Below are positions 42,158 to 53,500 of a stretch of 64,000 bases of DNA, one piece after another. The DNA comes from Granulicella aggregans (GTDB taxonomy: Bacteria; Acidobacteriota; Terriglobia; Terriglobales; Acidobacteriaceae). The position numbers were made by a program, and so were the translations under genes. The stretch's first letter is position 1, and the number at the start of each line of letters is the position of its first letter. The DNA lies in assembly GCF_025685565.1 (NCBI RefSeq), contig NZ_JAGSYE010000002.1, forward strand, positions 992,001-1,056,000, written 5' to 3'. The notes below the pieces were generated by a model. That model did not search any database. It was not told the origin of the DNA and was given only the letters and a program-made list of their open reading frames with translations.

Positions 42158-45100
42158 CAGGAAGCGCCGCCCGGCTCCTTCCGCAGGATCTGGACCGGCC
42201 CGATCAATCCGGACGGAACCAGTTTAGTGGACGCCTTATAGGGGTTGTGCGTGGTGAAGGTGTACTTTGTGGTCGCATCGGGTTGGGCGTCCCCGATGAG
42301 GCGATTCACCCATAAATCCGCGACGCGAATCTCGATGGTATTCTTCCCGGGCTTCAGCGCTTTCGACACCTCTACACGGTACGGAGCCTTCCACACGATG
42401 CCGAGCGGTTGGCCGTTCACCTTCACTTCGGCGAGGTTCGCGACGTCGCCTAAATCCAGCCATAGGGCTTCATCCCTGTGGAACCAAGCGACCGGCGCAT
42501 CGAGCGTTTTTGTGTAGGTAGCGTGGCCGGAGAAGTAACGGATGCCCTTGTCGGCGTTTTCGCTTAGCGATGCCAACTCAGGGAGCTCAGCTTGTGCGGG
42601 CGCACCACGTCCGGCTTCGAACTGTACGTTCCAAGCGCCACTGACAGGAGCGAGCACTGCATCGTGCATCGGTGGCAACTGGACGGATGTTTGTTGCGAC
42701 GGCTTGCGGAAGACGACGAAGGCCGCCTCGTAGGGGTCAAGCTGCAGCGGCACGGATGTGGTGCCGTTCGCAATCGTATAGGAGGCGGATTCGGACTTGC
42801 CGGTGTCCGGGTGCCAGATCTCCGCGGCGCGGTCGGTGACGCGGAAGTTCGCGGTCAGGCTCTGCTTGCGGTCTCTTCGATTGTCGACGTAGTAGAGGTC
42901 TATATGGCCCACTTTGCGATGGACGAATAAGACTTCGGAATCGGCATCAGCCTCCGGCTGCGTGTAACTGAAGTCCTGCGACACGGACGCGGCTCTGAGT
43001 GCACCGGCCACAGACATGCCATGGATCACGCGGCCTTCGCCGTATGCGCCGTTCGCGCCCCACATCTCGGATACGATGGAGTGGAACTGCGCAGCATCGT
43101 CCGCAAGGCTTGGCGTGCCGACTGGCTGCTCTCCGATGACCACTGCGCCATCCTTCACCAGCTGCTGGATCGAACGAAGCACAGGCAGGGACATGTGGCT
43201 GCTATAAGGATCGAGAACGAGCACTCGGTAGCGCATGCCGCTCTTCGTCGTGAGCGAGCCATCCCGGACCTTCAACTCGTGGATAAGCGCATCCGCGTTG
43301 ATGTAGTCGAAGGCGTATCCCTTCGGCACATCGGGCGATTTCGCCCCAAAGATAGCGGTAAGGTTCGAGTCCTCGCCGTAGAAGTAGATGATGTCCGCAA
43401 CGAAGTGTCCCTGCTGCAGCATCCATGAACTGCGAGAGAGATAGGTCATCCACGGCGCCGCCTGCTCCGCCCAGATCTCGTTGCGGTTGAACCATTGGCC
43501 GAAGGGCCCAAGCGTTAGGCCTGGGGCTTTGCCGACGAGCGGCTGATGGGCGGATTCATGAATGACGAAGCGGTTGAGACCGTTCGCAAGCTCCTTGTCC
43601 GCCGTCGGCTTGAGCGTTGCGGGAGACCATCCCCAGGGATTGCTTGATGCCGTAAGTGACTCCGCTGCGACAAGATTCTGGCCATAGATATGCGCAACAG
43701 ATGCCGACTCGCGCACATCGGCGTTGTAGCCATACTGTTCCGCGTTCACGCCCGGCTGCTGCGTCCACGTAGCCGACATGGGAACATCGTCCGCTTTCTT
43801 CATCTCCATGCCGTCGCCGATGGTGGCGCGGCCTTCTTCGTGTGACTCTCCGTACTGGCCCATACCGCGCTCGTGCAGGATCGCAGCGATGGTGCCGTAG
43901 TGGTTCTCCGCAAGCAGGTCGGCGATGGTCTTGCGCACGTCCCACAGGAAGCGGTCGCTCTCCTCTGCGCTTCCGATGATTCGGCCAGCCATTACAGGCA
44001 GCCACGGTGTGGGGTCGTAGCCGCGACGGCGCGTGAACTCCGCGATCATCTGATCGGTCCAGTTCTGCGTGCCCGCCTCCCAGCTGTCGGTGATGACATA
44101 CTTCAGGCCGCGTTTGCCCATCAGTCCGGCGGTCGCGTCTTTATAGTTGTCGAGATAGTGGTTGAAGTAGTCCGACACATCTTGCTTACTCAGCTTGTCG
44201 ACCTCCGGCCCGGTGGCCTCAGGCGGAGCCGGATGGTTCGTAATGCCGGTAAGCGAGTAGCCCATGCGCAGGACGGTCCAGCGGCCGGCAGGCGGCGTCC
44301 AATCCAGGGTTCCGTCGGGCTTCATCTTCGAGGTAAGGTCGATCACGTCAGACTTCGCGATCGCGGACGTAGCATCCAGCGACTTCGTTGCGAAGGCATA
44401 GAGATCCGGCGTAGCGGCAAAGGCCGCCTTCTCTTCGAAGCGGTTCACGCGAGCATCGGTGTGGAGTTCCAGCTCTGCGATCTCATGCGTCGTGGGAGGG
44501 GGGCCCATCGCCATTCCCAATTCGCCCATATCGATAGGTAGCGCGGAGACTGCGGGCTTCTCTGTGAATGACAGCCGGAAGTAGCGAGCTGTCTTCATGG
44601 GGAAGGACATCGTATGCTGCACCGCGCCGAAGGTCGGAAGGCGGACGACTGGGGTGAAGGTCGTGCCATCATCGCTGGACTCAAGCACCGGGCCATCATT
44701 CGTCTCGGTGCCAAAGAGGGCGAGCGGGTCGCGCGGGCCACCCGCTGCGTAGGTGACCGCTCGAATCGCAGTGGGCCTGCCGAAATCGAACTGTATCCAG
44801 GAACGCTGACCCGGGGCCGCGATGGGAATGCCGATGGAGTGATTGAGATCGCCATCCCATAGAAGCTCCGCGTTCGCCACGCTTCCGCCATTGCCGGTTA
44901 CTATGGGCTTCAGTTCGCTCATCGGACGGGCATCCGCGGGTTCACGGAACGCGATGACAGCAACGTCTGAGGAGAAGTCGACCGCTTTGGGCGAGTCGGC
45001 ACCGCCCATCATGCCCATCAGGTCCTGCTGTGCGAGATTGCCGAAGGGGCCGGTCTCCGATGGGACGGGCGGCAGCACTCCGTGAAACGCTGTGCCGCCT

Positions 45101-45573
45101 TCAACGTGCGTCTCGCTCCACACCAGCTTCTTCATCGCCTGCGCGGGCTTTACCCATGGGCCGCCACTCTCGCTCCAACCGGGTGAACCCGCGACAGCCA
45201 TCTCGAAACCAAGCGAGTCGCCCTTCTTGATCGCATGTAGGAAGGCCGCCTTCCACTCCGGCGTCATGTAGACGAGGCGCTTGTCCACAACCTGCGGCGT
45301 AAACAGCGCGGCATCGAAGTTCTGAAAGCCCGCGATGCCGACGCGGTGCATCCACTCGAGATCAAGATCGATGCCTTCGTTCGTAATGTTGCCGTTCATC
45401 CAGTGCCACCAAACGCGCGGACGGGCTGTCGCGGGTGGCGTCTGAAAGCCCTGCTCGAGCGATGGCGTCGTTGCAGCCTGCTGCCCAAAGCTCTTCGTAA
45501 CGACCCCATTTGCGAGAACCGCTGCGAGTGCAAGTGCCGTTGTAACCCAATGGATATTGGTCGATGTCGTCAT
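42157..45573 (-). CDS. GH106 alpha-L-rhamnosidase
   Basis: A 1138-residue exported enzyme releasing alpha-L-rhamnose from plant or bacterial glycans. A signal peptide (residues 1-31, ending FGQQ) is followed by the GH106 hallmark PRVWWHWMNGNIT and LEWMHRVGIAGFQNFDAAL. Then come a carbohydrate-binding-like insert (NHSIGIPIAAPGQRSWIQFD, FxxVRLPT region), the barrel stretch YVITDSWEAGTQNWTDQM with GESHEEGRATIGDGMEMKK, and a C-terminal beta-sandwich (VNGQPLGIVWKAPYRVEV). It is very similar to the second GH106 gene at the right edge. It follows the GH78 gene by 17 bases. Confidence 0.93.
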   Translation of the reverse strand: MTTSTNIHWVTTALALAAVLANGVVTKSFGQQAATTPSLEQGFQTPPATARPRVWWHWMNGNITNEGIDLDLEWMHRVGIAGFQNFDAALFTPQVVDKRLVYMTPEWKAAFLHAIKKGDSLGFEMAVAGSPGWSESGGPWVKPAQAMKKLVWSETHVEGGTAFHGVLPPVPSETGPFGNLAQQDLMGMMGGADSPKAVDFSSDVAVIAFREPADARPMSELKPIVTGNGGSVANAELLWDGDLNHSIGIPIAAPGQRSWIQFDFGRPTAIRAVTYAAGGPRDPLALFGTETNDGPVLESSDDGTTFTPVVRLPTFGAVQHTMSFPMKTARYFRLSFTEKPAVSALPIDMGELGMAMGPPPTTHEIAELELHTDARVNRFEEKAAFAATPDLYAFATKSLDATSAIAKSDVIDLTSKMKPDGTLDWTPPAGRWTVLRMGYSLTGITNHPAPPEATGPEVDKLSKQDVSDYFNHYLDNYKDATAGLMGKRGLKYVITDSWEAGTQNWTDQMIAEFTRRRGYDPTPWLPVMAGRIIGSAEESDRFLWDVRKTIADLLAENHYGTIAAILHERGMGQYGESHEEGRATIGDGMEMKKADDVPMSATWTQQPGVNAEQYGYNADVRESASVAHIYGQNLVAAESLTASSNPWGWSPATLKPTADKELANGLNRFVIHESAHQPLVGKAPGLTLGPFGQWFNRNEIWAEQAAPWMTYLSRSSWMLQQGHFVADIIYFYGEDSNLTAIFGAKSPDVPKGYAFDYINADALIHELKVRDGSLTTKSGMRYRVLVLDPYSSHMSLPVLRSIQQLVKDGAVVIGEQPVGTPSLADDAAQFHSIVSEMWGANGAYGEGRVIHGMSVAGALRAASVSQDFSYTQPEADADSEVLFVHRKVGHIDLYYVDNRRDRKQSLTANFRVTDRAAEIWHPDTGKSESASYTIANGTTSVPLQLDPYEAAFVVFRKPSQQTSVQLPPMHDAVLAPVSGAWNVQFEAGRGAPAQAELPELASLSENADKGIRYFSGHATYTKTLDAPVAWFHRDEALWLDLGDVANLAEVKVNGQPLGIVWKAPYRVEVSKALKPGKNTIEIRVADLWVNRLIGDAQPDATTKYTFTTHNPYKASTKLVPSGLIGPVQILRKEPGGAS

Positions 45574-45590
45574 GGCCTCTCGGTCTTCCG

Positions 45591-48500
45591 TTATTTCGCT
45601 GCGGCTGAGGATGTGGATGCCTGCGCGAGCTTCGCCTTAAAGCTATAAGTTCCTGCGGCAAGTTCGTAGATGTCGCCACCTGCGGCATGTACCTTGCGCG
45701 ACTGGCCAATCGCTATACCGTCGAGCGTGAAGTCCGTCGCGTTTGTGCTGGCGATCGGCAGTCGCGCTGCAGTGTTCGGAGGAATCGTGATCTCCCATGC
45801 AACTTGATCTCCTATGGTCTTCCACGATGACTTCACCGGTCCGTACGGCGATTGATACGTGAAGTCGAGATGACCGAGACGCGCGTCAAAGTTGGGATGA
45901 AGAGCGATGGTGTGGAAGCCCGCATCATTGCTCACCGTATCGATGCCAGCCGCATAGCGATACATCCATTCAGCGACCGCACCATAGGCATAGTGATTGT
46001 AGGAGTTCATGCTGGGGTCGTTGCGCATGGCATCGCCATTCCAGCGCTCCCATGTTGTGGTCGCACCGTGATCGATCAGATAGCCCCAGGATGGGTACTG
46101 CCTGTTCAAGAGCAGACGGTATGCAACATCGCTGTGGCCGATATCTGAGAGCACTTCCAACAGATAGGGTGTGCCAAGAAATCCAGTGCCCAGGAGCCAG
46201 TGGTTCTCTTCGATCTTCTTGACCAGCTTTGTGGCAGCCGCTGAACGAAGCTCTTCCGGCATCAACCCCATATGCAACGCAAGCACGTAGCCAGTTTGCG
46301 TTTCAATCACACGGTTCTTGTCGGTCGAGACATCCGTCCCCGCCATTGTCGGCGGAGGGATGCTGGGATAGACATCATTTGCACCGACGAAACCATCGCT
46401 GCGAATGTAGGCCTTCTGAAACGCTGCCTTGATCTTTTCGAACATCGCGGCGTATTGCTCGGCCTCGGCCGTGCGTTTCGTAGCCAATGCCATATCACGC
46501 ATCATCGACACGTCGTAGGCCCAATAGGCTGTGGCGACGAGATCCTCAGGCGTGGTGATCGTCGGAGTGAGCCAGTCGCCGAACGCCGCGCCAAACCCGT
46601 TGCGCCACAGAAAATCAGGGTTTCCCTTTTCGATAGCGGCGAGGTAACTCACCATGCCGTCCCAGTTTTCATCGATGATCTTCGGATTGCCGCTTTGCAC
46701 CCATCCCGTCCATGGAACGATCACGCCCGCATCGCTCCAGGCCGCGCCATATCCAGGGTTCGGCGTGCTCGTGCCCGGCGCAAAGATGCCATACATGGGC
46801 GAGCTTGCCTGCGTGCCATGGAGGTCCGAGGCGTACTTTTGGCTAAAGGTCGTCAGGTCCATATTGAAAGCAGCCGTGCGCCAAAAGACCTGCGCGTCCG
46901 CACTCCAGCCGAGGCGCTCATCGCGCTGCGGGCAGTCGGTGGGCACACCGACGAAGTTCGATCGCTGCCCCCAAAGCACGTTGCTCCATAGCTTGTTGAT
47001 CATCGTGTCGCCGGTAGCGAACTCCGTCGTAAACGGCGCGGCAGTGTGGAGGACGGCGACCTCCACGGTATCGAGCGTCGGCTTCGCGTCAACGCCCGTG
47101 ATCTCGAGATAACGGAAGCCGTGGTAGGTGAACTGCGGCTGCCACGTCTCGGGCTTTCCGGTGCCGGCGAGGATGAAGTGATCGGTGGCCTTCGCTGTGC
47201 GAAGGTTCTCGGTGTATATCGTGCCGTCGGCATTCAACGCCTCGGCAAAGCGCAGCTGAATATCCTGCCCGCGTTTCCCTCCAATCATGAGTTTCGGAAC
47301 GGCGCTCATGTTCTGGCCGAAGTCGTAGATGTAGACGCCGGGCAAGGGATTTGTGATCGCCTTCGCCGTCATCACGCGCTCTTCGCGAATCGGCTGGAAG
47401 TATTGCGAGACGATCTTCGGCTCATTCGGGGTGACCAGCGTTACCGGCTTCCAGGCTGAGTCGACGAAGCTGGCGGTATCCCAACCCGGCTTGACGAGGC
47501 GTGCGTCGTAGGTCTCGCCATCGTAGATCTCGGCAAAGGTGGTCGGCGAGGTGTCGGCCTTCCATGTCTCATCCGTGGCTATCCATTCGACCGAGCCATC
47601 GGTGTGCTCGACACGCAGCTGGGCCTTAAGTGCTGGCTGCGTTGCACCATAATTATTTCCCTGCCGGAACCACATCAGCGGCGTGCTGTACCAGCCTGGA
47701 GCGAGATAGGCAGCGATCGCGTTCTTGCCCGGCTTCACTTGCTTTGTCACGTCATAGACCTGATACGGAACGTGCTCGCGAAAGTCCATCCATCCCGGAG
47801 CGAGCACCTGGTCGCCGACGATCTCGCCGTTCAAGTGAAACTTGTAGGCGCCAAGCGCCGTTGCATAGAGGCGTGCGGAGACTATGGGCTTGCTCTCATC
47901 GAATGTGCGACGCAACGCGGACACCGGTCCCGCAGGCCAAGGCAGGCCTTGGGTCGTTGCACCAAACTGGTCTGAATGCGGCGCGTAGGGCTCTGCCGCA
48001 GCCCACGCTGCATCGCTAAATTCAGCGGCATACCAGTTCCCAGTCTGGTCAAGACTCGCCTTCCAGCCGGGGCTTGCCGATGAGAGCAACTCTTTCGTGC
48101 CGTCCTTATAAACGAGATAGAGGCACATGCTCATGGGCGTCTGTGTGTCCGCCGCGCCCATCGCTCGCGATGAGACGCTGAAGTGTGTCACCTCAACCGC
48201 GATGACATTCTTCCCGTCGCGTAGGTCCGCGGTCACTTCCTGCATCTCATACGTTCCCCATGGAGTCTGCTTCCACTTGGGAAGCGCCCCTGCGACGCGC
48301 ACCTGTTTGCCGTTCACCCAGGCTGAGGTAGAGTCCTCCCCGGTTGTGTATAGGTCTGCTCGCGCAACGGCCTTTGCGGATGAGAACTGGAAACGGAAGT
48401 CATGGTGCGTATCACCGTTTGCGGAGTAGTCCTGCACCTTGGCATTGGTGATCCACAGAGCGCCTGAATTTCGCAGGGCATGAAGCTCGTCGGGCTCATG

Positions 48501-48956
48501 GCCGATCCAATTCGCCTTCCAGTTCGCAGCGTCCATCAAGCCGGTCTCCCACCAGCTTGCATCGCTGATCGGATAGGGCTTGCCGTCCTTGTCCCACACC
48601 TGCACGCGCCAGAAGTAGCGATGCGAAGGCTGCAGCGCAGGCCCACCGTAGGGCACGCCCGCTGACTGCGAGGACGCCACCTTACCCGAGTCCCACACAT
48701 CTGCCTTACCACTGGGCGAGGCAGACACCGTGACCTCATACGCCGTCTGCATCGCCCCCTGACGGCTATCAATCAGCCGCCATGACAGCACGGGTGCGAC
48801 CGTATCAATTCCAAGCGGTTCGGCAAGTGAGTCGCAACGCAGACCTATGGGCTTTGCAACATTCACTGCTGCTAGCGCCGCGCTTGCCATTCCCCAGACG
48901 GAAGTAATGCAAAGGACAGTTCCCGCCAACCGGCTTGCTCTTACTGCAAAGATCAT
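45591..48956 (-). CDS. GH78 alpha-L-rhamnosidase
   Basis: A 1121-residue exported alpha-L-rhamnosidase. The signal peptide ends near ALAAVNVA, then a fibronectin-like N-terminal domain (LSWRLIDSRQGAMQTAYEV), the concanavalin-like Bac_rhamnosid domains (DKDGKPYPISDASWWETGL, GKNAIAAYLAPGWYS) and the alpha/alpha barrel. The likely catalytic acid Glu is in DCPQRDERLGWSADAQ and the base in GATTTWERWNGD, both conserved in the family. A C-terminal beta-sandwich closes it. It is the third gene of the receptor operon. Together with GH106 it suggests more than one rhamnosyl linkage is attacked. Confidence 0.95.
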   Translation of the reverse strand: MIFAVRASRLAGTVLCITSVWGMASAALAAVNVAKPIGLRCDSLAEPLGIDTVAPVLSWRLIDSRQGAMQTAYEVTVSASPSGKADVWDSGKVASSQSAGVPYGGPALQPSHRYFWRVQVWDKDGKPYPISDASWWETGLMDAANWKANWIGHEPDELHALRNSGALWITNAKVQDYSANGDTHHDFRFQFSSAKAVARADLYTTGEDSTSAWVNGKQVRVAGALPKWKQTPWGTYEMQEVTADLRDGKNVIAVEVTHFSVSSRAMGAADTQTPMSMCLYLVYKDGTKELLSSASPGWKASLDQTGNWYAAEFSDAAWAAAEPYAPHSDQFGATTQGLPWPAGPVSALRRTFDESKPIVSARLYATALGAYKFHLNGEIVGDQVLAPGWMDFREHVPYQVYDVTKQVKPGKNAIAAYLAPGWYSTPLMWFRQGNNYGATQPALKAQLRVEHTDGSVEWIATDETWKADTSPTTFAEIYDGETYDARLVKPGWDTASFVDSAWKPVTLVTPNEPKIVSQYFQPIREERVMTAKAITNPLPGVYIYDFGQNMSAVPKLMIGGKRGQDIQLRFAEALNADGTIYTENLRTAKATDHFILAGTGKPETWQPQFTYHGFRYLEITGVDAKPTLDTVEVAVLHTAAPFTTEFATGDTMINKLWSNVLWGQRSNFVGVPTDCPQRDERLGWSADAQVFWRTAAFNMDLTTFSQKYASDLHGTQASSPMYGIFAPGTSTPNPGYGAAWSDAGVIVPWTGWVQSGNPKIIDENWDGMVSYLAAIEKGNPDFLWRNGFGAAFGDWLTPTITTPEDLVATAYWAYDVSMMRDMALATKRTAEAEQYAAMFEKIKAAFQKAYIRSDGFVGANDVYPSIPPPTMAGTDVSTDKNRVIETQTGYVLALHMGLMPEELRSAAATKLVKKIEENHWLLGTGFLGTPYLLEVLSDIGHSDVAYRLLLNRQYPSWGYLIDHGATTTWERWNGDAMRNDPSMNSYNHYAYGAVAEWMYRYAAGIDTVSNDAGFHTIALHPNFDARLGHLDFTYQSPYGPVKSSWKTIGDQVAWEITIPPNTAARLPIASTNATDFTLDGIAIGQSRKVHAAGGDIYELAAGTYSFKAKLAQASTSSAAAK

Positions 48957-48990
48957 GTGTTCCTCTTGGACTTGCTTTCGTTCTGCGGCT

Positions 48991-50511
48991 TCAGCGGTAG
49001 GTTACGACAGCGACCTCGAAAGGCTGCATCCTCAAGGTGTGTCCTGCGATCTTCTCCGTTGCCACTGGACCGTCGCCCGTCGAAGGAGCGACAAGCGTGA
49101 CCGATGCTCCATCGACATCGGCCGGAAGTGATGCTTCCACTTCGCGGTTCTTTCTATTCAAGATGAACAGCTTCTTTCCTCTCGCGGTCGAGAACGCCTG
49201 TACAGCATAGTCTCCGCTTGAGCTCGTCGTCTCGACCAGCTTGTCTCCGGGGCCGAAGTTGTCTTTGATCAGCTTCAACACCCAATAGCGGGCATTCGGC
49301 TCGCCGGTCTCGTAATTTATCTCGCTCACGCTCGGGAATTGCGAGCGATACCCAACTAGCTGCGACTCGCCAAGAACATCGATGCCCATCAGCGCACTCT
49401 GCATGTAGAGGTAGGCGTACATGGAACCCGCAAGATTCCAATAGCCTGCTGGCTCCGGTTTGGCAACGTATCCCGGCGTGCTGATCTCTTTGCCGTCCTC
49501 GGACAAGATCACTCCGAGCTCGTTCAGGTCCGTCTTCACCGAAGGGTTATAGCGTTTGCGAATCGTCTCGATATAGCGCGTGGTTGCGAGGAAGCCGTTG
49601 GCCTGGTCGAAGAAGGTGTACTGCCAATTGTCGATGGTCTGGTCTGGTCCCGGAGTCGCATAGAAGTGATAGGTGATGAAGTCGATCGGTGTGCCGGGCT
49701 TGTGGTTCGCCGGGTTCAGGAAGTACTCGACCATCTCCGGACCGGAACCGACGCTGGGCTGAGCGAGTGCCATCGCCATGAACTTGATGTCCGGATCTAC
49801 CCGGCGCATGGCCGCCGTCACCGAGTCGTAGAAACGCGTGTACATCTCCGGCGACCAGTGGTGCTCGAACTCGATCTCGTTCAGCACCTCCCAGTAGGCG
49901 ACTTTATAGTGGTGGCCGGACTCATGGCGCTTGCCGAACTCATCGGTGAATCCGCCCTTCGTGTACCACGCGAGCAGCCGTGCAAAGTAATCCGAGACTT
50001 CCTTCATGGAAGGGTCGCGCAACTCCGTGCCTTGCGTGTAGTTCCAGAAGACCTGGTTGGGGTCGTCTGGGAATGTGACAGGCTTCTCCGTCTTCCACAT
50101 CCACGCGGGAATGGTGCTGAAGTTCAGCACTACGCTATGGCCTTCGGTCGCCTTCATGAAGTCATCAAGGGTCGGGTCGATGTGCGAAAAGTCCCACGAA
50201 GTCTTTCCATCCGCCGGCGCATCGAGCTCCGCCACCGCCTGCCGTGGGTAGGGCAGCCACGGAACATAACGCACATAGTCCGCGCCGAGATCGTGTAGTG
50301 CCTTGAAGGCGCCATCGTGCAGCCTGGAGCCACGAAGCAACATCGGATTCACCACTACTTGCAGTGTGGGTGTGGACTTCGACGTAATGACCGTCTTCGT
50401 CCAATCCACCTTTACTTCGTCAGGGGTGGCCTGTGCACTCGCGTCAACAAGGCCCCACAACACGACTGCCGCGACGCTCGCGGCAAGAATCTGCACTTTC
50501 TTTCGGGTCAT
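48991..50511 (-). CDS. Exported clan GH-A glycoside hydrolase, GH39-like
   Basis: A 506-residue enzyme with a signal peptide (residues 1-27, ending SAQA). The barrel has VAYWEVLNEIEFEHHW, the acid/base Asn-Glu pair of clan GH-A, and a probable nucleophile Glu in KTDLNELGVI; the layout resembles GH39 (beta-xylosidase/iduronidase). The C-terminal part is a beta-sandwich (VTLVAPSTGDGPVAT). Substrate is not predictable; in this locus it may remove xylose, arabinose or uronic acids from rhamnosylated chains. It lies between the receptor gene (80 bases) and GH78 (34 bases). Confidence 0.8.
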   Translation of the reverse strand: MTRKKVQILAASVAAVVLWGLVDASAQATPDEVKVDWTKTVITSKSTPTLQVVVNPMLLRGSRLHDGAFKALHDLGADYVRYVPWLPYPRQAVAELDAPADGKTSWDFSHIDPTLDDFMKATEGHSVVLNFSTIPAWMWKTEKPVTFPDDPNQVFWNYTQGTELRDPSMKEVSDYFARLLAWYTKGGFTDEFGKRHESGHHYKVAYWEVLNEIEFEHHWSPEMYTRFYDSVTAAMRRVDPDIKFMAMALAQPSVGSGPEMVEYFLNPANHKPGTPIDFITYHFYATPGPDQTIDNWQYTFFDQANGFLATTRYIETIRKRYNPSVKTDLNELGVILSEDGKEISTPGYVAKPEPAGYWNLAGSMYAYLYMQSALMGIDVLGESQLVGYRSQFPSVSEINYETGEPNARYWVLKLIKDNFGPGDKLVETTSSSGDYAVQAFSTARGKKLFILNRKNREVEASLPADVDGASVTLVAPSTGDGPVATEKIAGHTLRMQPFEVAVVTYR

Positions 50512-50591
50512 CTTGTACCTTTGCTCCTCGTTAAGAAGAATCCAGGGGGAGCTAAGCTATCTCTCCCCCTGAGATGGGAAACACTTCATCA

Positions 50592-53500
50592 TCAGAAGGT
50601 AAGCTTCGCTCCAAGTTGCAGCACCCTGCCTGGTCGTGCCGAGACTACCTGTCCGAAGTTGGCATTCGTAGCACTCCCCACATCGTTCACGTTGCGGTCC
50701 ACTGCGCCAGTCCCCGGCCCAGAAGCTGCGGCGGTAGGTGAAGTCGGATCGACGCCGTATTGCGCGTGGTTGAAGGTGTTGAACGTCTCCGCCCTGATCT
50801 GTAAGTTGATCCGGTCGTACACTGCGAAGTTCTTCAGCAGACCGATATCGAAGTTGTTGATGCCGGGGTCGCGAAGAATGTTTCTTCCGCTTGATCCGAA
50901 GACACCTGCCAACGGCTGCGAGAACGAACCGGTGTTGAACCACTTGCTCAGGCTCTTGTCGAACCCGCTGTTCGCCGGCCCGTTGATGTTTGCCCGCTGG
51001 TTATAGGCGGACAGAAGGCCATAGGTATCGTTACCGAGCACCGAGAAGGGGAAGCCCTTCTGGAATGTCGCGATACTCGTCAACTCCCATCCGCCGATGG
51101 CCGCATCTGCCGCTTTATTGACCTTGTTAGCAAACCTCTTCCCCTGTCCGAAGGGCAGGTCATATACGAAGCTGGCAACGAACCGCTGGCCTACGTCGAA
51201 GTCCGACCGCGCGTAGTCGCGGGAAGGATTGCGGTCGTCAAGGTGGCCCGCAAATCCATTCGTCGCTCCGATGCCCGCCGCGGCGGATTTATCATCCATG
51301 CTCTTCGAGTAGGTGTACACCAGCACGGCAGCGAGATCGCTCGAGCGCCGCTCGAACTTCACATTGCCCGCGTTATAGTTCGAGTACCCGCTCCACCGGC
51401 TATCCAGAGTTCCTGTGGTATTCGTGAAGTTCGGCAGAGGCCGCCGAACTGCCGGATTGCAACTCGGATCGTTGCCCTGGCTCGAGTTGCAGAGCGCGAC
51501 GTTCGGCACCGGCAGCGGCTCGTTGATGTTTACGCGGTCCAGCAGGTGGGTTCCCTTGTTCCCGATGTAGTTCACCTCAAGCGTCGTGTTCGGAGCAAGC
51601 TCGTGCTGTACCGAGAGGGTGTACTGCTGCACGTAAGGGTTGATCGGATTCTCCGAGATGATGACCGCTACAAACTGGCCTCCATCCGTCGCAACGCTAA
51701 CAGCATGTAGGGCCGCAGTCGCCGGAAAGAGATTGTCCGTCACCTTGGGCACATTCGGCGCGGTCACTGGATTGATGTCCGTGCGAACGACATAGGGATA
51801 GAGGTCACCCGAGTCGTCGATCTCACGCGTCTCCGTTGAGTCGAAGTACAGACCGTAACCGCCGCGGACTACCGTCTTGTTGTCGCCGAACGGACGATAG
51901 GCAAATCCAATGCGCGGAGCGAAGGGCAACTTCGCGGCATCGCGTGGATTGTTTCGTCCACAGTAGCGGTAGAAACCGTTACCCGCCGGTGCAACGCCGT
52001 CGGTCAGCAGCTTCGGGTTCGCAAAGCACAGACCGCCCAGGGCATTTGCCTTGTCGATCCAGAACAGCTTGTTATCCGTCTCGTACGGAATCGTGCGGAA
52101 GTCATAGCGGAGACCAAGATTCACGGTCAGGTCGCTCGTCACCTTCCAGTCATCCTGCACGTAGGGCGCGAAGTATTTGAAGTGGTATTGATTTAGATTT
52201 CCCGGTGTCGCTCCGGTACTGAACGGTCCCGGCTGGAAGGTGCTGGCACCAGAATAGTAGCCGAGCAGGAAGTCAGCCGTTGCATTGCCCGTTCCGCAGT
52301 AAGCCGTTGCGCACGGGTTAGTTGCATTCTGCGTCGTTCCGTCCGAAGTCCCGCCATTCGTCAGGATTGTTGCGCTGGCGTAGTTATAGGAACCGAGAAA
52401 GTTCGACGAAAGATCGCGCTTCTGTATCCAGTTCCTGAAGTCGAAGCCGATGCTCAGTGTGTGCCGACCATGGATCGAGGTAAAGGAGTCCGCAATCTCG
52501 TACTGCGGAATATCGCTGGTGGTCGGATCGTTGCCCGGGCTGCCCACAGAGGCTGGACCGCCGCCGATAGAGATGTTCGGATATCCTCGCGCATAGTCTG
52601 GAAGGTTGGTAAAGATACCGCTGAGCCCGAGCGCAGCAACTGCAGAAGCCGGTGCTGGGCTTACTCCTTGGATCGACTTCGCTGAGAGGTTTCCGTACCG
52701 GAAATTGTTGACGTTGTTCGGACCGAGGCTGATCGTATGGTTGATCTGCCAGCTTATCGAGTTTTCGGTGAAGACGTTCAAGCCGAACGGGACCGAAACC
52801 GTTCCCGCACTGTTGTTCAGATACTGCGCCCGTGTGTACCGCCCAAAGACCGAACCATATTTCTTGAGATTCTGGTCCAGGCGATAGGTCTGCTGGTCCG
52901 TGCTGTTGGCTAACACGGTACGAAGCACGTATCCGTTGTTCACGCCCGGCTCATTCGGAGCAGGAAACAAGTTGGCGGCGAGCGCCACCTTCGCGATGTT
53001 GGAAAACCGGGTGGCTGGGATCGCGTCGTTCAAGAAGGGCAATCCCGTTGTCGGATCGATCGGCTGGCATGCGTTCCCGGCCTTCAGTGCCGCGGTGCAC
53101 GCGTCCGACCCGAAGGCGGGCAGACCTGACCCCGCGAAATTACCGCTCAGCTGCGCTGGGTCGGGGACAAACTGGTTGGTTGGGCTGGTGCCCGCCTTGA
53201 TCCGAGCTCCCTCATAGTTCGCCAAGAAGAATGTCTTGTCGTGCCCGTTGAAGACCTTCGGGATCAACACCGGGCCGGACAGCACGAACCCAAACTGATT
53301 CTGGCGGAGCACCGGCTTAATTGCCTGAAAGTGTGTGCTGGCGTCGAACGCATCGTTGCGATTGAACTCAAAGAGCGATCCATGAAACTGGTTCGTCCCG
53401 CTCTTGCTGACGATGTTCACCTGGTTCGCGCTGAATCCAAACTCCGCCGAGTATGTCTCGCTCTGGACTTTGAACTCCTGGATCGCATCCTGCGAGAGGA

